Assembly: GCA_005502915.1 (NCBI GenBank)
Contig: SCMT01000005.1
Span: 124,001-188,000 of the forward strand
DNA: 64,000 bases
Source: Lysobacteraceae bacterium 2PB
GTDB lineage: Bacteria; Pseudomonadota; Gammaproteobacteria; Xanthomonadales; Xanthomonadaceae
Direction: 5' to 3'
This document shows positions 7,873-17,100 of this stretch, piece by piece; positions within the stretch are counted from its first letter, which is position 1; each line of letters opens with the position of its first letter. The position numbers and the translations under genes were made by a program. The notes under the pieces were generated by a model. It worked only from the letters and a program-made list of their open reading frames with translations. It did no database searches and had not been told where the DNA came from.

Positions 7873-8145
7873 ATGGCCCGAAAAACCGCATCCGACGCCA
7901 CCGCCGACACCGCACCGGACGCTTCGCCGGTCGCCGACTTCGAACAATCGCTCGACGCACTGGAACAGCTGGTCGAGAAGATGGAACAGGGGCAGATGAG
8001 CCTGGAGGAGTCGCTCGGCGCCTACGAGCGCGGCGTCGGCCTCTACCGCCGTTGCCAGCAGGCCCTCGAGCACGCCGAACTGCGCGTGCGCCTGCTCACC
8101 GATCCCGAGCATCCCGACGGCGCCGAGCCCTTCGCCGATGCGTGA
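7873..8145 (+). CDS. xseB: Exodeoxyribonuclease VII small subunit
   Basis: A 90-residue protein whose core [20 protein letters not shown], then [13 protein letters not shown], is the standard XseB coiled-coil signature. It binds XseA to form the exonuclease that degrades single-stranded DNA to oligonucleotides; xseA is not in this window. The N-terminus has an extra Ala/Asp/Thr-rich extension of about 20 residues. Its last 8 bases overlap the start of ispA, an arrangement seen in many proteobacteria and suggesting coupled translation. Confidence 0.92.
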   Translation: MARKTASDATADTAPDASPVADFEQSLDALEQLVEKMEQGQMSLEESLGAYERGVGLYRRCQQALEHAELRVRLLTDPEHPDGAEPFADA

Positions 8146-9040
8146 GCCGCCACCGGCGGACATCGCGACCGCCCTCGCCCACTGGCGCCAGCGCGCCGAC
8201 GACGCGCTGGAACAGGCCCTGCGTGCGCACGTCCTCGACGACACCCGCCTGCAGGCCGCGATGCGCCACGCCGCGCTGCTCGGCGGCAAGCGCATGCGCC
8301 CGCTGCTGGTCTACGCCACCGGACGCATGCTCGGCGCCGACGATGCCGGGCTCGACGCGCCGGCGAGCGCGGTCGAACTGATCCACGCCTATTCATTGGT
8401 CCACGACGACCTGCCGGCGATGGACGACGACGCCCTGCGTCGCGGCCAGCCGACGGTGCACGTGGCCTTCGACGAAGCCACCGCGATCCTCGCCGGCGAT
8501 GCGCTGCAGACCCTGGCCTTCCGCCAGCTGGCCGACGCCCCGGCGCCGGCCGAGGTGCGCATCGCGATGGTGCGCGAACTGGCCACCGCCAGCGGCGCGC
8601 TGGGCATGTGCGGAGGACAGGCCTTCGACATCGATTCGACCGGGCGCGGCGGCGACATCGGCCTGGCCGAACTCGAACGCCTGCATGCGATGAAGACCGG
8701 CGCCCTGCTGCGCTGCGCGGTGCGCCTGGGCGCGCTGGCTGGCGGCGCGGATGCGCCGGCGCAGGCCGCGCTCGATCGCTATGCCGAGGCGCTGGGCCTG
8801 GCCTTCCAGATCCGCGACGACCTGCTCGACATCGAAGCCGACAGCGCCACGCTGGGCAAGACCGCCGGCAAGGACGTGGCGCAGAACAAGGCGACCTTCC
8901 CGGCCCTGCTCGGCCTCGACGGTTCGCGCGCGCGGCTCGCGGACCTGCGCGGAGTCATGGCGGACGCGATCGCGCCGTTCGGCGACGACGCGGCGGCGCT
9001 GGCCGAGCTGGCGCGCATGGTCGTCGAACGCAGCCACTGA
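8138..9040 (+). CDS. ispA: (2E,6E)-farnesyl diphosphate synthase / geranyltranstransferase
   Basis: A 300-residue all-helical isoprenyl diphosphate synthase that condenses DMAPP/GPP with IPP to make farnesyl diphosphate, feeding undecaprenyl phosphate and quinone synthesis. The first aspartate-rich motif DDLPAMDDD lies near residues 89-97 and the second, DDLLD, near 227-231; GGKRMRPLL and the [10 protein letters not shown] signature are also intact. The start overlaps xseB by 8 bases. The dxs gene that often follows xseB-ispA is not present here; a convergent DUF4870 gene follows instead. Confidence 0.94.
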   Translation: MREPPPADIATALAHWRQRADDALEQALRAHVLDDTRLQAAMRHAALLGGKRMRPLLVYATGRMLGADDAGLDAPASAVELIHAYSLVHDDLPAMDDDALRRGQPTVHVAFDEATAILAGDALQTLAFRQLADAPAPAEVRIAMVRELATASGALGMCGGQAFDIDSTGRGGDIGLAELERLHAMKTGALLRCAVRLGALAGGADAPAQAALDRYAEALGLAFQIRDDLLDIEADSATLGKTAGKDVAQNKATFPALLGLDGSRARLADLRGVMADAIAPFGDDAAALAELARMVVERSH

Positions 9041-9054
9041 GCTGCACCACGCAA

Positions 9055-9091
9055 ATGAAAAGGCCGGCACCGCATCGCGGCACCGGCCCCG
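9055..9091 (-). terminator. Rho-independent terminator of the first DUF4870 gene
   Basis: On the minus strand, ggccggtgccgc and gcggtgccggcc form a 12-bp stem with two G-U pairs and a 3-base loop, followed by cctttt. It lies about 30 bases after the stop of the DUF4870 gene at 9120 and just beyond the convergent ispA stop, so it may end both transcripts, although the T tract faces only the minus direction. Confidence 0.6.
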
Positions 9092-9119
9092 GGTCTTCCG
9101 TCAGCTTGCGCCGCGCGCC

Positions 9120-9572
9120 TCAGAACAGGCGGAACGTCAGCGGATAGCGGTATTCCTCGCCATTGAACGCCTTGACCGTGGCGATGATGCTGCACAGCAG
9201 CCACATCACCGCGATCACGCCCGCTGCAGCCAGCAACGCGAGGCCGGCCGGAACGGTGACGATCGCGCCGATCCCGAGGGTGAAGATCGTCGCGCCGACC
9301 AGGACCACGGCAAGCGCACAGGCCACCAGCGCGTAGAGCAGCATGCTGAGGTTGAAGTTCAGCGCTTCCTTCGCATGCGCGGCCGCGAACGGATGGCGGT
9401 CGCGGACGATCAGCCACACCACGAAGGCCGCCACCGCGCCGGCGATGCCCGCCGACCAGCTGGTCAGGAACGCCGCGCCCATCGCGGCGAGGTGCGCGCC
9501 TGCGGCCCAGTTGCGGGCGCTGGCATCGGATTCGCCGGACATGCCGGCATGGGCCTCCAGTACGTCGTTCAT
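9120..9572 (-). CDS. DUF4870 (Tic20-like) membrane protein, copy 1
   Basis: A 150-residue protein with four predicted membrane segments (AGIAGAVAAFVVWLIV, LLYALVACALAVVLVGATIF, GIGAIVTVPAGLALLAAAG, VMWLLCSIIATV). The segment HPFAAAHAKEALNFNLSM and the terminal FNGEEYRYPLTFRLF are the diagnostic motifs of DUF4870, a family of unknown function distantly related to Tic20. A second member on the same strand lies 491 bp upstream, and the two proteins share both motifs, so they are probably an old duplication. Confidence 0.82.
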   Translation of the reverse strand: MNDVLEAHAGMSGESDASARNWAAGAHLAAMGAAFLTSWSAGIAGAVAAFVVWLIVRDRHPFAAAHAKEALNFNLSMLLYALVACALAVVLVGATIFTLGIGAIVTVPAGLALLAAAGVIAVMWLLCSIIATVKAFNGEEYRYPLTFRLF

Positions 9573-10063
9573 CGTGCCTTCCTCCCGGGGATCGCCCCCG
9601 GACTGCGCGCCGGAACACCCGGCGCAGGATCAGGATGGGGCCAAACCAGGCCAATACCATGCACCGGAAGACACCCAACGAAGGTCATGGGAGGCATGTC
9701 CTCAGAGCAGACCGTCGCAGGGCCGCACGTCGCGGCTGTCCGGGAAGACATGCGACTCGACCGCCGATTCGCGCTTGAACACCGCGCAGGGGCGTTCGCG
9801 CGAGGTCGCGGTCGCCCTGGACATCGGACGAGGCCAGTCCGGGCCCGTCGCCGGCAATGCGTCCGCCGCGTGCGGCGCCGTCGGCCAGCACCGCCAAGCC
9901 GCCGACACCGCAGTCGATCCTGGTCGTGGCGCCCTTCCGGCAACGCAGCGATGCCGGCCGCACTGCCCCTCAGCCGCCCCCCCCCGTGGCCGCAATCGTG
10001 GCCACGGAAAGCAAAGACCCCCGGCAGGCCGGGGGTCTTCATGGCGCGGGACGCGGGAGGCGA
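9573..10063. other. 491-bp intergenic region between two DUF4870 genes
   Basis: No convincing gene is seen; the open frames here have the look of chance frames in G+C-rich DNA. It contains a run of nine C (9977-9985), an 8-bp perfect inverted repeat (9984-10007) and the terminator at 10014-10039. It should also hold the promoter of the downstream DUF4870 gene at 9120-9572. Confidence 0.6.
10014..10039 (-). terminator. Terminator of the second DUF4870 gene
   Basis: A perfect 11-bp stem (aagacccccgg pairing with ccgggggtctt) with a 4-base loop, followed on the minus strand by tgctttcc. It lies 25 bases beyond the stop of the DUF4870 gene at 10064-10453. Confidence 0.7.
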
Positions 10064-10453
10064 TCAGCTGATCAGGCGCAACGCGAACGGGTAGCGATAC
10101 GCCTCGCCGTTGTTGGCCTTGATGCCGGCCATCACGGTGAGCACCAGCCAGGCGATGCCGAGGATCGGGGCCAGGATCAGGCCGATCAGGACGAAGGTCA
10201 GCAGGAAGCAGACGATGCCGGCGATGGTCATCGTGATGTTGAAATTCAGCGCTTCCTTGGCCTGGTCGGCCGCGAACGGCATGGTGTCCTTCTTGATCTG
10301 CCAGATCACCAGCGGCGCGATGATGTTGCCGAACGGGATGATGATGCCGCTCAAGACGCTCAGGTGGGCGATCATGCCCATCTGGCGCTCTTCGGCACCG
10401 GGCGACCCGGACGGCGCGCCCGGTGCGGAAGTGTACTGGTCGAAATCGGACAT
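10064..10453 (-). CDS. DUF4870 (Tic20-like) membrane protein, copy 2
   Basis: A 129-residue protein read from the ATG at 10453, which is preceded by GGGGAG at good spacing; the open frame continues upstream but without family similarity. It has a short polar N-terminus (MSDFDQYTSAPGAP) and membrane segments including LSVLSGIIIPFGNIIAPLVIW and IAGIVCFLLTFVLIGLIL. The family motifs MPFAADQAKEALNFNITM and the terminal NNGEAYRYPFALRLI match copy 1 closely. Function is unknown. Confidence 0.85.
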   Translation of the reverse strand: MSDFDQYTSAPGAPSGSPGAEERQMGMIAHLSVLSGIIIPFGNIIAPLVIWQIKKDTMPFAADQAKEALNFNITMTIAGIVCFLLTFVLIGLILAPILGIAWLVLTVMAGIKANNGEAYRYPFALRLIS

Positions 10454-10541
10454 GGATGGGGCTCCCCGGTCGGTGAATGGATGAGTGTCGGTGGCGTCAT
10501 GCCAGGCGCGCCATGCCAAGCGCGCCTTCCGATCATAAACG

Positions 10542-11921
10542 TCAAATGCCTCCGGCGACGGTCATCCGCCCGACCAGGATCGATCCGACCGAGACATGCG
10601 AGCGCCGGTCGACATCGCTGCCGATCGCTTCGATGTCCATGAACATGTCGCGCAGATTGCCGGCGATGGTGATGCCGTCGACCGGATACGCGATCTCGCC
10701 GTTCTCGACCAGGAAACCCGCCGCGCCGCGCGAGTAGTCGCCGGTGATCGGGTTCACGCCCTGCCCCATCAGCTCGGTGACCAGCAGGCCATTGCCCATG
10801 CCGCGCAGCAGGTCGCGCAGGTCGCCGGCGTTCGCGGCGACGTCGAGGTTGAACACGCCGCCGGCGTTGCCGGTGCTCTGCAGGCCCAGCTTGCGCGCGG
10901 AATAGCTGCCCAGCAGGTAGTGGCGCAGGATGCCGTCGCTGACCAGGTCGGACTCGCGCGTGGCCACGCCTTCGGCATCGAACGAAGACGAGCGCAGGCC
11001 GCGCATCAGGAACGGCCGCTCGCGCAGGCGGCACCAGGCGGGCAGGATCTGCGTATCGACGCGGTCGAGCAGGAAGCTGGCGCGACGGTACAGCGCGTTG
11101 CCGGACACGGCGTTGAGCAGGTGGCCGATCAGCGAACGCGCCACCTCCGCCTGGAACAGGACCGGCATCGCCCCGGTGCCCAGCGTGCGCGGTTCGAGGC
11201 GCGCGACCGTGCGCTCGGCGGCGCGGCGCCCGATCGCCTCGGGCGATTCCAGGTCCTCGCGGGCCAGCGCGGAGCTGTACCAGTAGTCGCGCTGCATGCC
11301 GTCGCCCTCGCCGGCGATGAGGCCGCAGGAGATGCTGTGCAGGGTGTCGCGCTCGCGGCCGAGGAAGCCGTGGGAATTGGCGTAGACGCCGACCGAGTCG
11401 CCGGTGGAGACATTGGCGCCGTCCGACAGAGTGATGCGTGCATCGGCCTCGCGGCCGGCGGCTTCGCAGGCCAGTGCCAGGTCCACGGCCGCATCGGCAT
11501 CCAGCGCCCAGGGGTGCCAACCGTCGAACTCGCGCAGGTCGGTGGCCATGCGGTCGGCATCGGCCAGGCCGGAGGCCGGGTCGTCCTCGGTATGGCGCGC
11601 GATCGCGCAGGCCTGGGCGACGGTGGCCTCCAGGCTCTCCGGGCGCAGGTCGGCGGTGCTGGCGCTGCCCTTGCGCTGGCCGAAGAAGACGGTGACGGCG
11701 ATGCTGCGGTCGCGGGTGGATTCCACGCTTTCGACCGCGCCCATGCGCACGTTGACGTTGAGGCCGCGGTCTTCGTCGCAGCTGACCTCGGCCTGGCTGG
11801 CGCCGTGCCGGCGCGCCCGCGCGAGCAGGTCCAGGGCCAGTTCGGACAGGCGGTCCAGGCGGGCCTGGCTGTCGTCGTCGGCGGCGAGTTGCGCGGAAAG
11901 GGGAGAGTCGATGGCGTTCAA
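10542..11921 (-). CDS. pmbA: Metalloprotease subunit PmbA/TldE
   Basis: A 459-residue member of the U62 family. PmbA (TldE) is the non-catalytic-looking partner of TldD; together they form a heterodimeric protease that degrades unfolded or leader-like peptides and in E. coli removes the leader of microcin B17 and degrades CcdA. Family features here are the early [24 protein letters not shown] region, GVYANSHGF, and the C-terminal [21 protein letters not shown] segment. As usual for PmbA, the HExxxH motif of TldD is absent. tldD is nearby at 12637-14082 with darP in between on the opposite strand. Its start codon is only about 20 bp from the divergent darP start. Confidence 0.93.
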   Translation of the reverse strand: MNAIDSPLSAQLAADDDSQARLDRLSELALDLLARARRHGASQAEVSCDEDRGLNVNVRMGAVESVESTRDRSIAVTVFFGQRKGSASTADLRPESLEATVAQACAIARHTEDDPASGLADADRMATDLREFDGWHPWALDADAAVDLALACEAAGREADARITLSDGANVSTGDSVGVYANSHGFLGRERDTLHSISCGLIAGEGDGMQRDYWYSSALAREDLESPEAIGRRAAERTVARLEPRTLGTGAMPVLFQAEVARSLIGHLLNAVSGNALYRRASFLLDRVDTQILPAWCRLRERPFLMRGLRSSSFDAEGVATRESDLVSDGILRHYLLGSYSARKLGLQSTGNAGGVFNLDVAANAGDLRDLLRGMGNGLLVTELMGQGVNPITGDYSRGAAGFLVENGEIAYPVDGITIAGNLRDMFMDIEAIGSDVDRRSHVSVGSILVGRMTVAGGI

Positions 11922-11941
11922 TGCTTTATCCTGTGCCCACT

Positions 11942-12520
11942 ATGCGTGGAAAAGATCCCGAAACCGGTGAGTTCCTGTCCCCCAGCCGCAGCCAGCAGCG
12001 GCGGGAGGCCCTTGAAGTGCTCGATCTGGCGCGGCAGCTGTCCGAAATGACCGCCCAGCAGGTGTCGAAGCTGCCCGTGCCCGAGCGCCTCGTCCCCCAC
12101 ATCGACGAGACCCGTCGGATCACGTCGCACGGCGCGCACAAGCGCCAGCTGCAGTTCCTGGCCAAGCAGATGCGTCGCGAGGACGACGAGACGCTGGACG
12201 CGATCCGCGATGCGCTCGACGTGAACGGCCAGGCCGCGCGCGTGGAAGCGGCGATGCTGCATCGCGCGGAAGCCTGGCGCGAGCGCCTGATGGCCGATGG
12301 CGACGCGGCGCTGACCGAACTGCTCGATGCCTACCCGACCGCCGACCGCCAGCACCTGCGCCAGCTCGCGCGCAACGCGCACGACGAACGGCTGAAGAAC
12401 AAGCCGCCGCATGCGTTCCGCGAACTGTTCCGCGAGCTGCGCGAGCTGTTCGCCGAGTCGCACGACGCCGATGGCGAAAGCGATGGCGACGGGGAAAGCG
12501 ACGACGATCGCGCCCTGTAG
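11942..12520 (+). CDS. darP: Ribosome-associated protein DarP (YjgA)
   Basis: A 192-residue protein read from ATG at 11942, where the family motif [22 protein letters not shown] begins; an upstream ATG at 11921 would add seven residues. DarP (YjgA, DUF615) assists late maturation of the large ribosomal subunit near the peptidyl transferase centre. The conserved [35 protein letters not shown] region is intact. The C-terminus is an acidic Asp/Glu tail. Its TAG stop falls within the first copy of a REP-type repeat. Placement between pmbA and tldD is typical of the Xanthomonadales. Confidence 0.92.
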   Translation: MRGKDPETGEFLSPSRSQQRREALEVLDLARQLSEMTAQQVSKLPVPERLVPHIDETRRITSHGAHKRQLQFLAKQMRREDDETLDAIRDALDVNGQAARVEAAMLHRAEAWRERLMADGDAALTELLDAYPTADRQHLRQLARNAHDERLKNKPPHAFRELFRELRELFAESHDADGESDGDGESDDDRAL

Positions 12521-12585
12521 GAGGGCCTTCAGGCCCGAGCTCGGATTGTCGTCCTGCAGGAGCTCGCGGCTGAAGCCGCTCCTGC
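12516..12585. repeat. REP pair (BIME-like), GTAGGAG(C)GGCTTCAG family
   Basis: Copy 1 (12516-12542) reads tgtaggagggccttcaggcc and continues cgagctc; copy 2 (12560-12585) is its inverted relative, ending ggctgaagccgctcctgc. This belongs to the widespread pseudomonad/xanthomonad REP class with a GTAGGAGCGGCTTCAGCCGCGAG core. Copy 1 includes the TAG stop of darP. Confidence 0.7.
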
Positions 12586-12636
12586 GCAACGCAACAGCCT
12601 TCATCCCGGCACATTGAGCGGGGATGCGCCCCCGCA

Positions 12637-14082
12637 TCACGCCTTCGTCCCGCCCACGGTCAGCTGATCGATCAGCAGCGACGGCTGGCCCACGCCGACC
12701 GGCACGCTCTGCCCGTCCTTGCCGCAGGTGCCGACGCCCTCGTCCAGGGCGAGGTCGTGGCCGATCATCGTCACCCGCTGCATGGTCTCAGGGCCGTTGC
12801 CGATCAGGGTCGCGCCCTTCACCGGCGCGGTGATCCTGCCATCCTCGATCAGGTAGGCCTCGGTCGCGGAGAAGACGTACTTGCCGCTGGTGATGTCGAC
12901 CTGGCCGCCGCCGAAGTTCACGGCATACAGACCCTTCTTCACGGAGCGGATCATGTCCTCGGGATCGTCCTGGCCTGCGAGCATGTAGGTGTTGGTCATG
13001 CGCGGCATGACCAGGTGCGCGAAGGACTCGCGACGGCCGTTGCCGGTGGGCGCCACGCCCATCAGCCGCGCGTTGTGGGTGTCCTGCATGTAGCCGGCAA
13101 GGATGCCGTCCTCGATCAGCGTGGTGCAGCGCGTCGGCGTGCCCTCGTCGTCGACGTTGAGCGAACCGCGCCGGCCCGGCAGGGTGCCGTCGTCGACGAT
13201 GGTCACGCCCGGCGAGGCCACGCGCTGGCCGATGCGGCCGGCGTAGGTCGAGGTGCCCTTGCGGTTGAAGTCGCCTTCCAGACCGTGGCCGACCGCTTCG
13301 TGCAGCAGCACGCCCGGCCAGCCGCTGCCCAGCACCACCGGCATCACCCCGGCCGGGGCGTCGACCGCCTCCAGGTTCACCAGCGCCTGGCGCAGGGCTT
13401 CGCGCGCGCAGCGCTCGGGGCGACCGTCGCCGAGCAGTTCGGCATAGCCGTGGCGGCCACCGAAGCCAGACGAGGCGGATTCGCGGCGACCGTTCTGCTC
13501 GACGATCACCTGCACGTTGAAGCGGACCAGCGGCCGGATGTCGCCGGCGACCACGCCGTCGCTGCGCGCGACCAGCACGGTGTCGACGCCGCCGGCCAGC
13601 GACACCACCACCTGCTTCACGCGCGGGTCGGCGGCGCGCAGCACACGGTCGACATGGCGCATGGCGTCGAGCTTGGCGGCGGTGTCGACGCTGTCGACCG
13701 GGTCCACCGGCGCGTACAGCGGCACGGGCGTGCCCACGCGCACCGGCACGGCGTGCGGCCGGGCGTCGCCATCGCGCGAGATGGCGCGGGCCGAGCGCGC
13801 GGCGACCAGCAGCGCCTCGGCGTTGATCTCGTCGGAATAGGCGAAACCGGTCTGTTCGCCGGAGATCGCGCGCACGCCGACGCCCTGGTCGATCGAGTGC
13901 GCGCCGTCCTTGACGATGCCGTCCTCCATCGTCCAGCTCTCGCGCCGGGCGTGCTGGAAGTAGAGGTCGCCGAAATCGATGCCCGGGCCCATCAGCTGGC
14001 CGAAGACACGGTCGAGGCCGGCGTCGTCCAGCCCGGCGGGCGTGAGCAGGCGCGATTCGGAGAGCTGCAGCATCGAGGACAT
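12637..14082 (-). CDS. tldD: Metalloprotease TldD
   Basis: A 481-residue U62 peptidase read from ATG at 14082 ([13 protein letters not shown]). It carries the zinc-binding [11 protein letters not shown] motif (HExxxH) near residues 258-263, the [14 protein letters not shown] context and the C-terminal [24 protein letters not shown] signature. With PmbA it forms a protease that trims peptides through a narrow channel; in E. coli it matures microcin B17. Its presence near a candidate RiPP locus makes it a conceivable leader protease, but TldD/PmbA is a near-universal housekeeping pair in this group, so no special link can be claimed. Confidence 0.94.
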   Translation of the reverse strand: MSSMLQLSESRLLTPAGLDDAGLDRVFGQLMGPGIDFGDLYFQHARRESWTMEDGIVKDGAHSIDQGVGVRAISGEQTGFAYSDEINAEALLVAARSARAISRDGDARPHAVPVRVGTPVPLYAPVDPVDSVDTAAKLDAMRHVDRVLRAADPRVKQVVVSLAGGVDTVLVARSDGVVAGDIRPLVRFNVQVIVEQNGRRESASSGFGGRHGYAELLGDGRPERCAREALRQALVNLEAVDAPAGVMPVVLGSGWPGVLLHEAVGHGLEGDFNRKGTSTYAGRIGQRVASPGVTIVDDGTLPGRRGSLNVDDEGTPTRCTTLIEDGILAGYMQDTHNARLMGVAPTGNGRRESFAHLVMPRMTNTYMLAGQDDPEDMIRSVKKGLYAVNFGGGQVDITSGKYVFSATEAYLIEDGRITAPVKGATLIGNGPETMQRVTMIGHDLALDEGVGTCGKDGQSVPVGVGQPSLLIDQLTVGGTKA

Positions 14083-14140
14083 GTCGGGTTCCGGTGGGCG
14101 TGAGGGGCGGGACTGCGGGAAGGAGATGGCGACGCGGGCC

Positions 14141-14196
14141 GCCGGGATCAACCGGCCGGAATCAACCGGCCGGGATCAACCCGCCGCGATCAGCCA
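14141..14196. repeat. Tandem repeat, four units of 14 bp
   Basis: Units gccgggatcaaccg, gccggaatcaaccg, gccgggatcaaccc and gccgcgatcagcca follow one another, each differing by one to three bases. The last unit covers the TGA stop of yhdP (14190-14192). It separates yhdP from tldD. Confidence 0.7.
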
Positions 14197-17100
14197 GAGT
14201 TCGGCGCCGGTCGCGCGGGGGTGCGTTCGATCACCTCGACCTTGGGATCCTTCCAGGGCCCGGTGACGCGGTAGTTCTTCGCCGTGGCCTGGCCCAGCGG
14301 CTTCTGCAGCACGGCGTTGGCGACCGCGCCGACCGCCGCGCCCACCGGGCCGCCGGCGATCGCACCGACTGCGGTGAGCAGGTTGCCGGCCTTGGGCAGC
14401 ACTTCGATGGTCTGGTCGAAGGTCTGCGCGCGCAGGTTCGCAGCGCCGCGGATGTTGATCGTGGCGGCGGGGCCGTCGATGGCGAGGTCATCGCTGCGCG
14501 CGCTGCCGCCGCCGAACTGGACCGTGCCTTCGAACCGGTTGAAGGCGAAGCCCTTCGAGAAGAAGTCGCGGAAATCCAGGGTCAGGCGGCGCGGCAGCTG
14601 GGCCACGCTGAGCAGGCCGAGCACGCGGCCCGTGCCGCCGGGTTCGATCTCGACCAGCCGCCCATCCTTCACCGCGACCTTCAGACTGCCTTCCAGGGAC
14701 CCGAGCTGGAACGCCATCGGCGTGCCGGGCCAGGCCGCATCGAAGCGCATCTCGCCCTTGCCGCCGGCGATGCGCCCGCCGAGTCCGGCGTCGGTCAGCA
14801 GCGCACCGAAGTCCTCGCTGCCGAGCGTGGCGGACAGGCGCGTGCGCGCGGCGGCACCGCGACCGGTCCACTCCCCGGCGACGTCCAGCCGGCGTTTCGG
14901 CGCACGGGTCTGGAACTGCACGATCTCCAGGCCGGTGGCGGTGGGACGCGAGCGGAACTGCGCCTCGCCCAGCGCCGCCGCGCCCAGGCGGAGGTCGTCG
15001 ACGCGGAGCTGGATCGCCGGCACGCTGGCGGGATTGAAGTCGCCAGCGGCCGGCGCGGATGCAAGCACAGGCGCCGCAGGCCCGGCGGGCGCGGCGCGCC
15101 AGTGCAGGCGCTGCAGGCGGCCGGCGATCGTGCCGCCCTCGCCTTCGGGCAACTGCAGCGCACCGGCCAACGCCGGGCCATCGAGCGTGGCGTTGAGCTG
15201 CGCGCCGGCCGGGGAGAGCTGCAGGCGGGTGTCGGGGAACTGCGCGCCGAGCAGCAGCAGGCGGTCGGCGACGACATCGACGCGACGCAGGGCCAGACCG
15301 CTGCCGCTGGTACCGCCGCGCATCAGCACGACCCAGCCCAGCGCATCGAGGGTCGACGCGCGGCCACCCAGCACCAGTCCCGACGCGGGCGGCGCTTCGT
15401 CCACCCGATCCGTGCCGAACGCGGCACGGATGCCCAGCTGCCCCTGCGCGTGGCGGGCACGCAACGCCATGCGCTGGCCCAGGGCAATGCCGATGTCGCC
15501 CTTCTCGACCGGCAGGGCCAGGTCGATGGTGCTCGGCAGCGCGACACCGGCGGCCTTGTCCAGCGGCGCCGGCAGGGCGAGCGTCGTGCCGACCAGATCC
15601 GAGCGCAGCTGCAGGCGGGACACGCCCGCCAGCGGCGATCGAGCGGCGGCACCGGCCGGCGTCGATGCCCCGGACAGCGCCGACGACGGAATCGAGATCG
15701 CCGCCGTCCACCGCGAGCGTCCGCCGACATGCGGTTTCAGCCAGGCCAGGTCGGCGCTGCGGTCGAGCAGGTCGTCGGTGGTCATCGATACGTCGAGTTC
15801 GGCCTCGAAGCCCTGCCTGCGGTCGCGGACGTGGCCCGGTCCCGCGCGCAGCGACAGGCGTCCGTCCTGCCGGTCGTATTGGGCGCGCAGGCCTTCCGCG
15901 TCGAACCCATCCTGGTCGTAGCGCCCGGTGCCCTGCACGCCGGTGAAGGCGAGCTTCCATTCGCTTTCCGCCAGGCGCACGCCGCGCAGGTCGATCTGGC
16001 CATCGATGCGGCCGCGCGCGCCCTGCTGCTTCAGCGGCATGCGCAGCGAGAACCGCGTCGACGCCGGCCCGCTGGCGGACAGCTTGGCGAGGGTCGCGCC
16101 GTGCTCGCGCTGCAGCGGACTGCGCTTGAGCAGGTCGAGGAACTTTGCGGCATCGGCATCGGCGCGGGCATCGATGCCGAGCAGCGCATCGCCGTAGTCG
16201 GCGATGCCGGCGCTGAACTCGCGCACGCCGACCTCGGCCAGCGCCGCCTTGCCGCCGACGCTGAAACCGTTGCCGATGAACGCCACATCGGCGTCCATGC
16301 GCGTCGCCTCCGGCCAGTCGGGCTGGAAGTGGATCACCGCACCGCGCAGCGTGGCGCGCGCATCGAACACGCCCAGCGCGGGTTTGCCGTCGTGCGGCTT
16401 GAAGGGCCAGTGGTCGAGATCGCCGCTGACCACGGCGCGACCGCCGGCCACCGTGCCGTCGATGAGCGCGGTGTCCAGCCAGCGCACGACCTGCGGCGAC
16501 ATCACGTGCTTCGGCCAGAAACGTTTCGCGACCGGCACGTGCGCGTCGTGGATGTCCGCGGCGAGATCGATCAGCGGACGCGTGCCATCGCCCTGGAACC
16601 ACAGGCCGCCGCGGACATCGGCGCCGTAGCCGACGCCGTCGATGCGCAACGCAGGCGAGGCCACGCGCCAGCCGGCGGTTTCGTCGCGCCACAGCGCCGC
16701 ATCGCCGCTCAGGCGCACCACGTGCGGCGCACCGAATCCGGTCGGCCACAGGAAGCGCATCGGCGTCGTCGGATCGAAATGCAGGGTGTAGCCGTTGGCG
16801 TCGCCGAGCAGGCGGGCGCCGAAATCGTCCAGGCCCGGCGTGTGGCCGACGCTGTCGAAATGCAGGTCGCGGATCGTCGCCTCGGCGCGCATGGCACCAC
16901 CGCGCACGCCGCCGACGCGCACGCCTTCGAGCACGGCGCCGGGCCTGGCGGCGAGCATCCAGCGGCGCAGGCCGGGATCGAGCCGGTCGCTCAGCGCGAC
17001 CACCGCGAACAGCGGGCCCGCGTCAATGCGTTCCGCGCGCAGCCCGTAGCGCGCGCCGCCGGCCAGGACCAGACCGTCGAGCACCTGCGGCCGATCGTCC

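Noticed and set aside
9573-10042. A small gene in the DUF4870 intergenic region
   Set aside because: The open frames have Arg/Pro-rich composition without a ribosome site or similarity.
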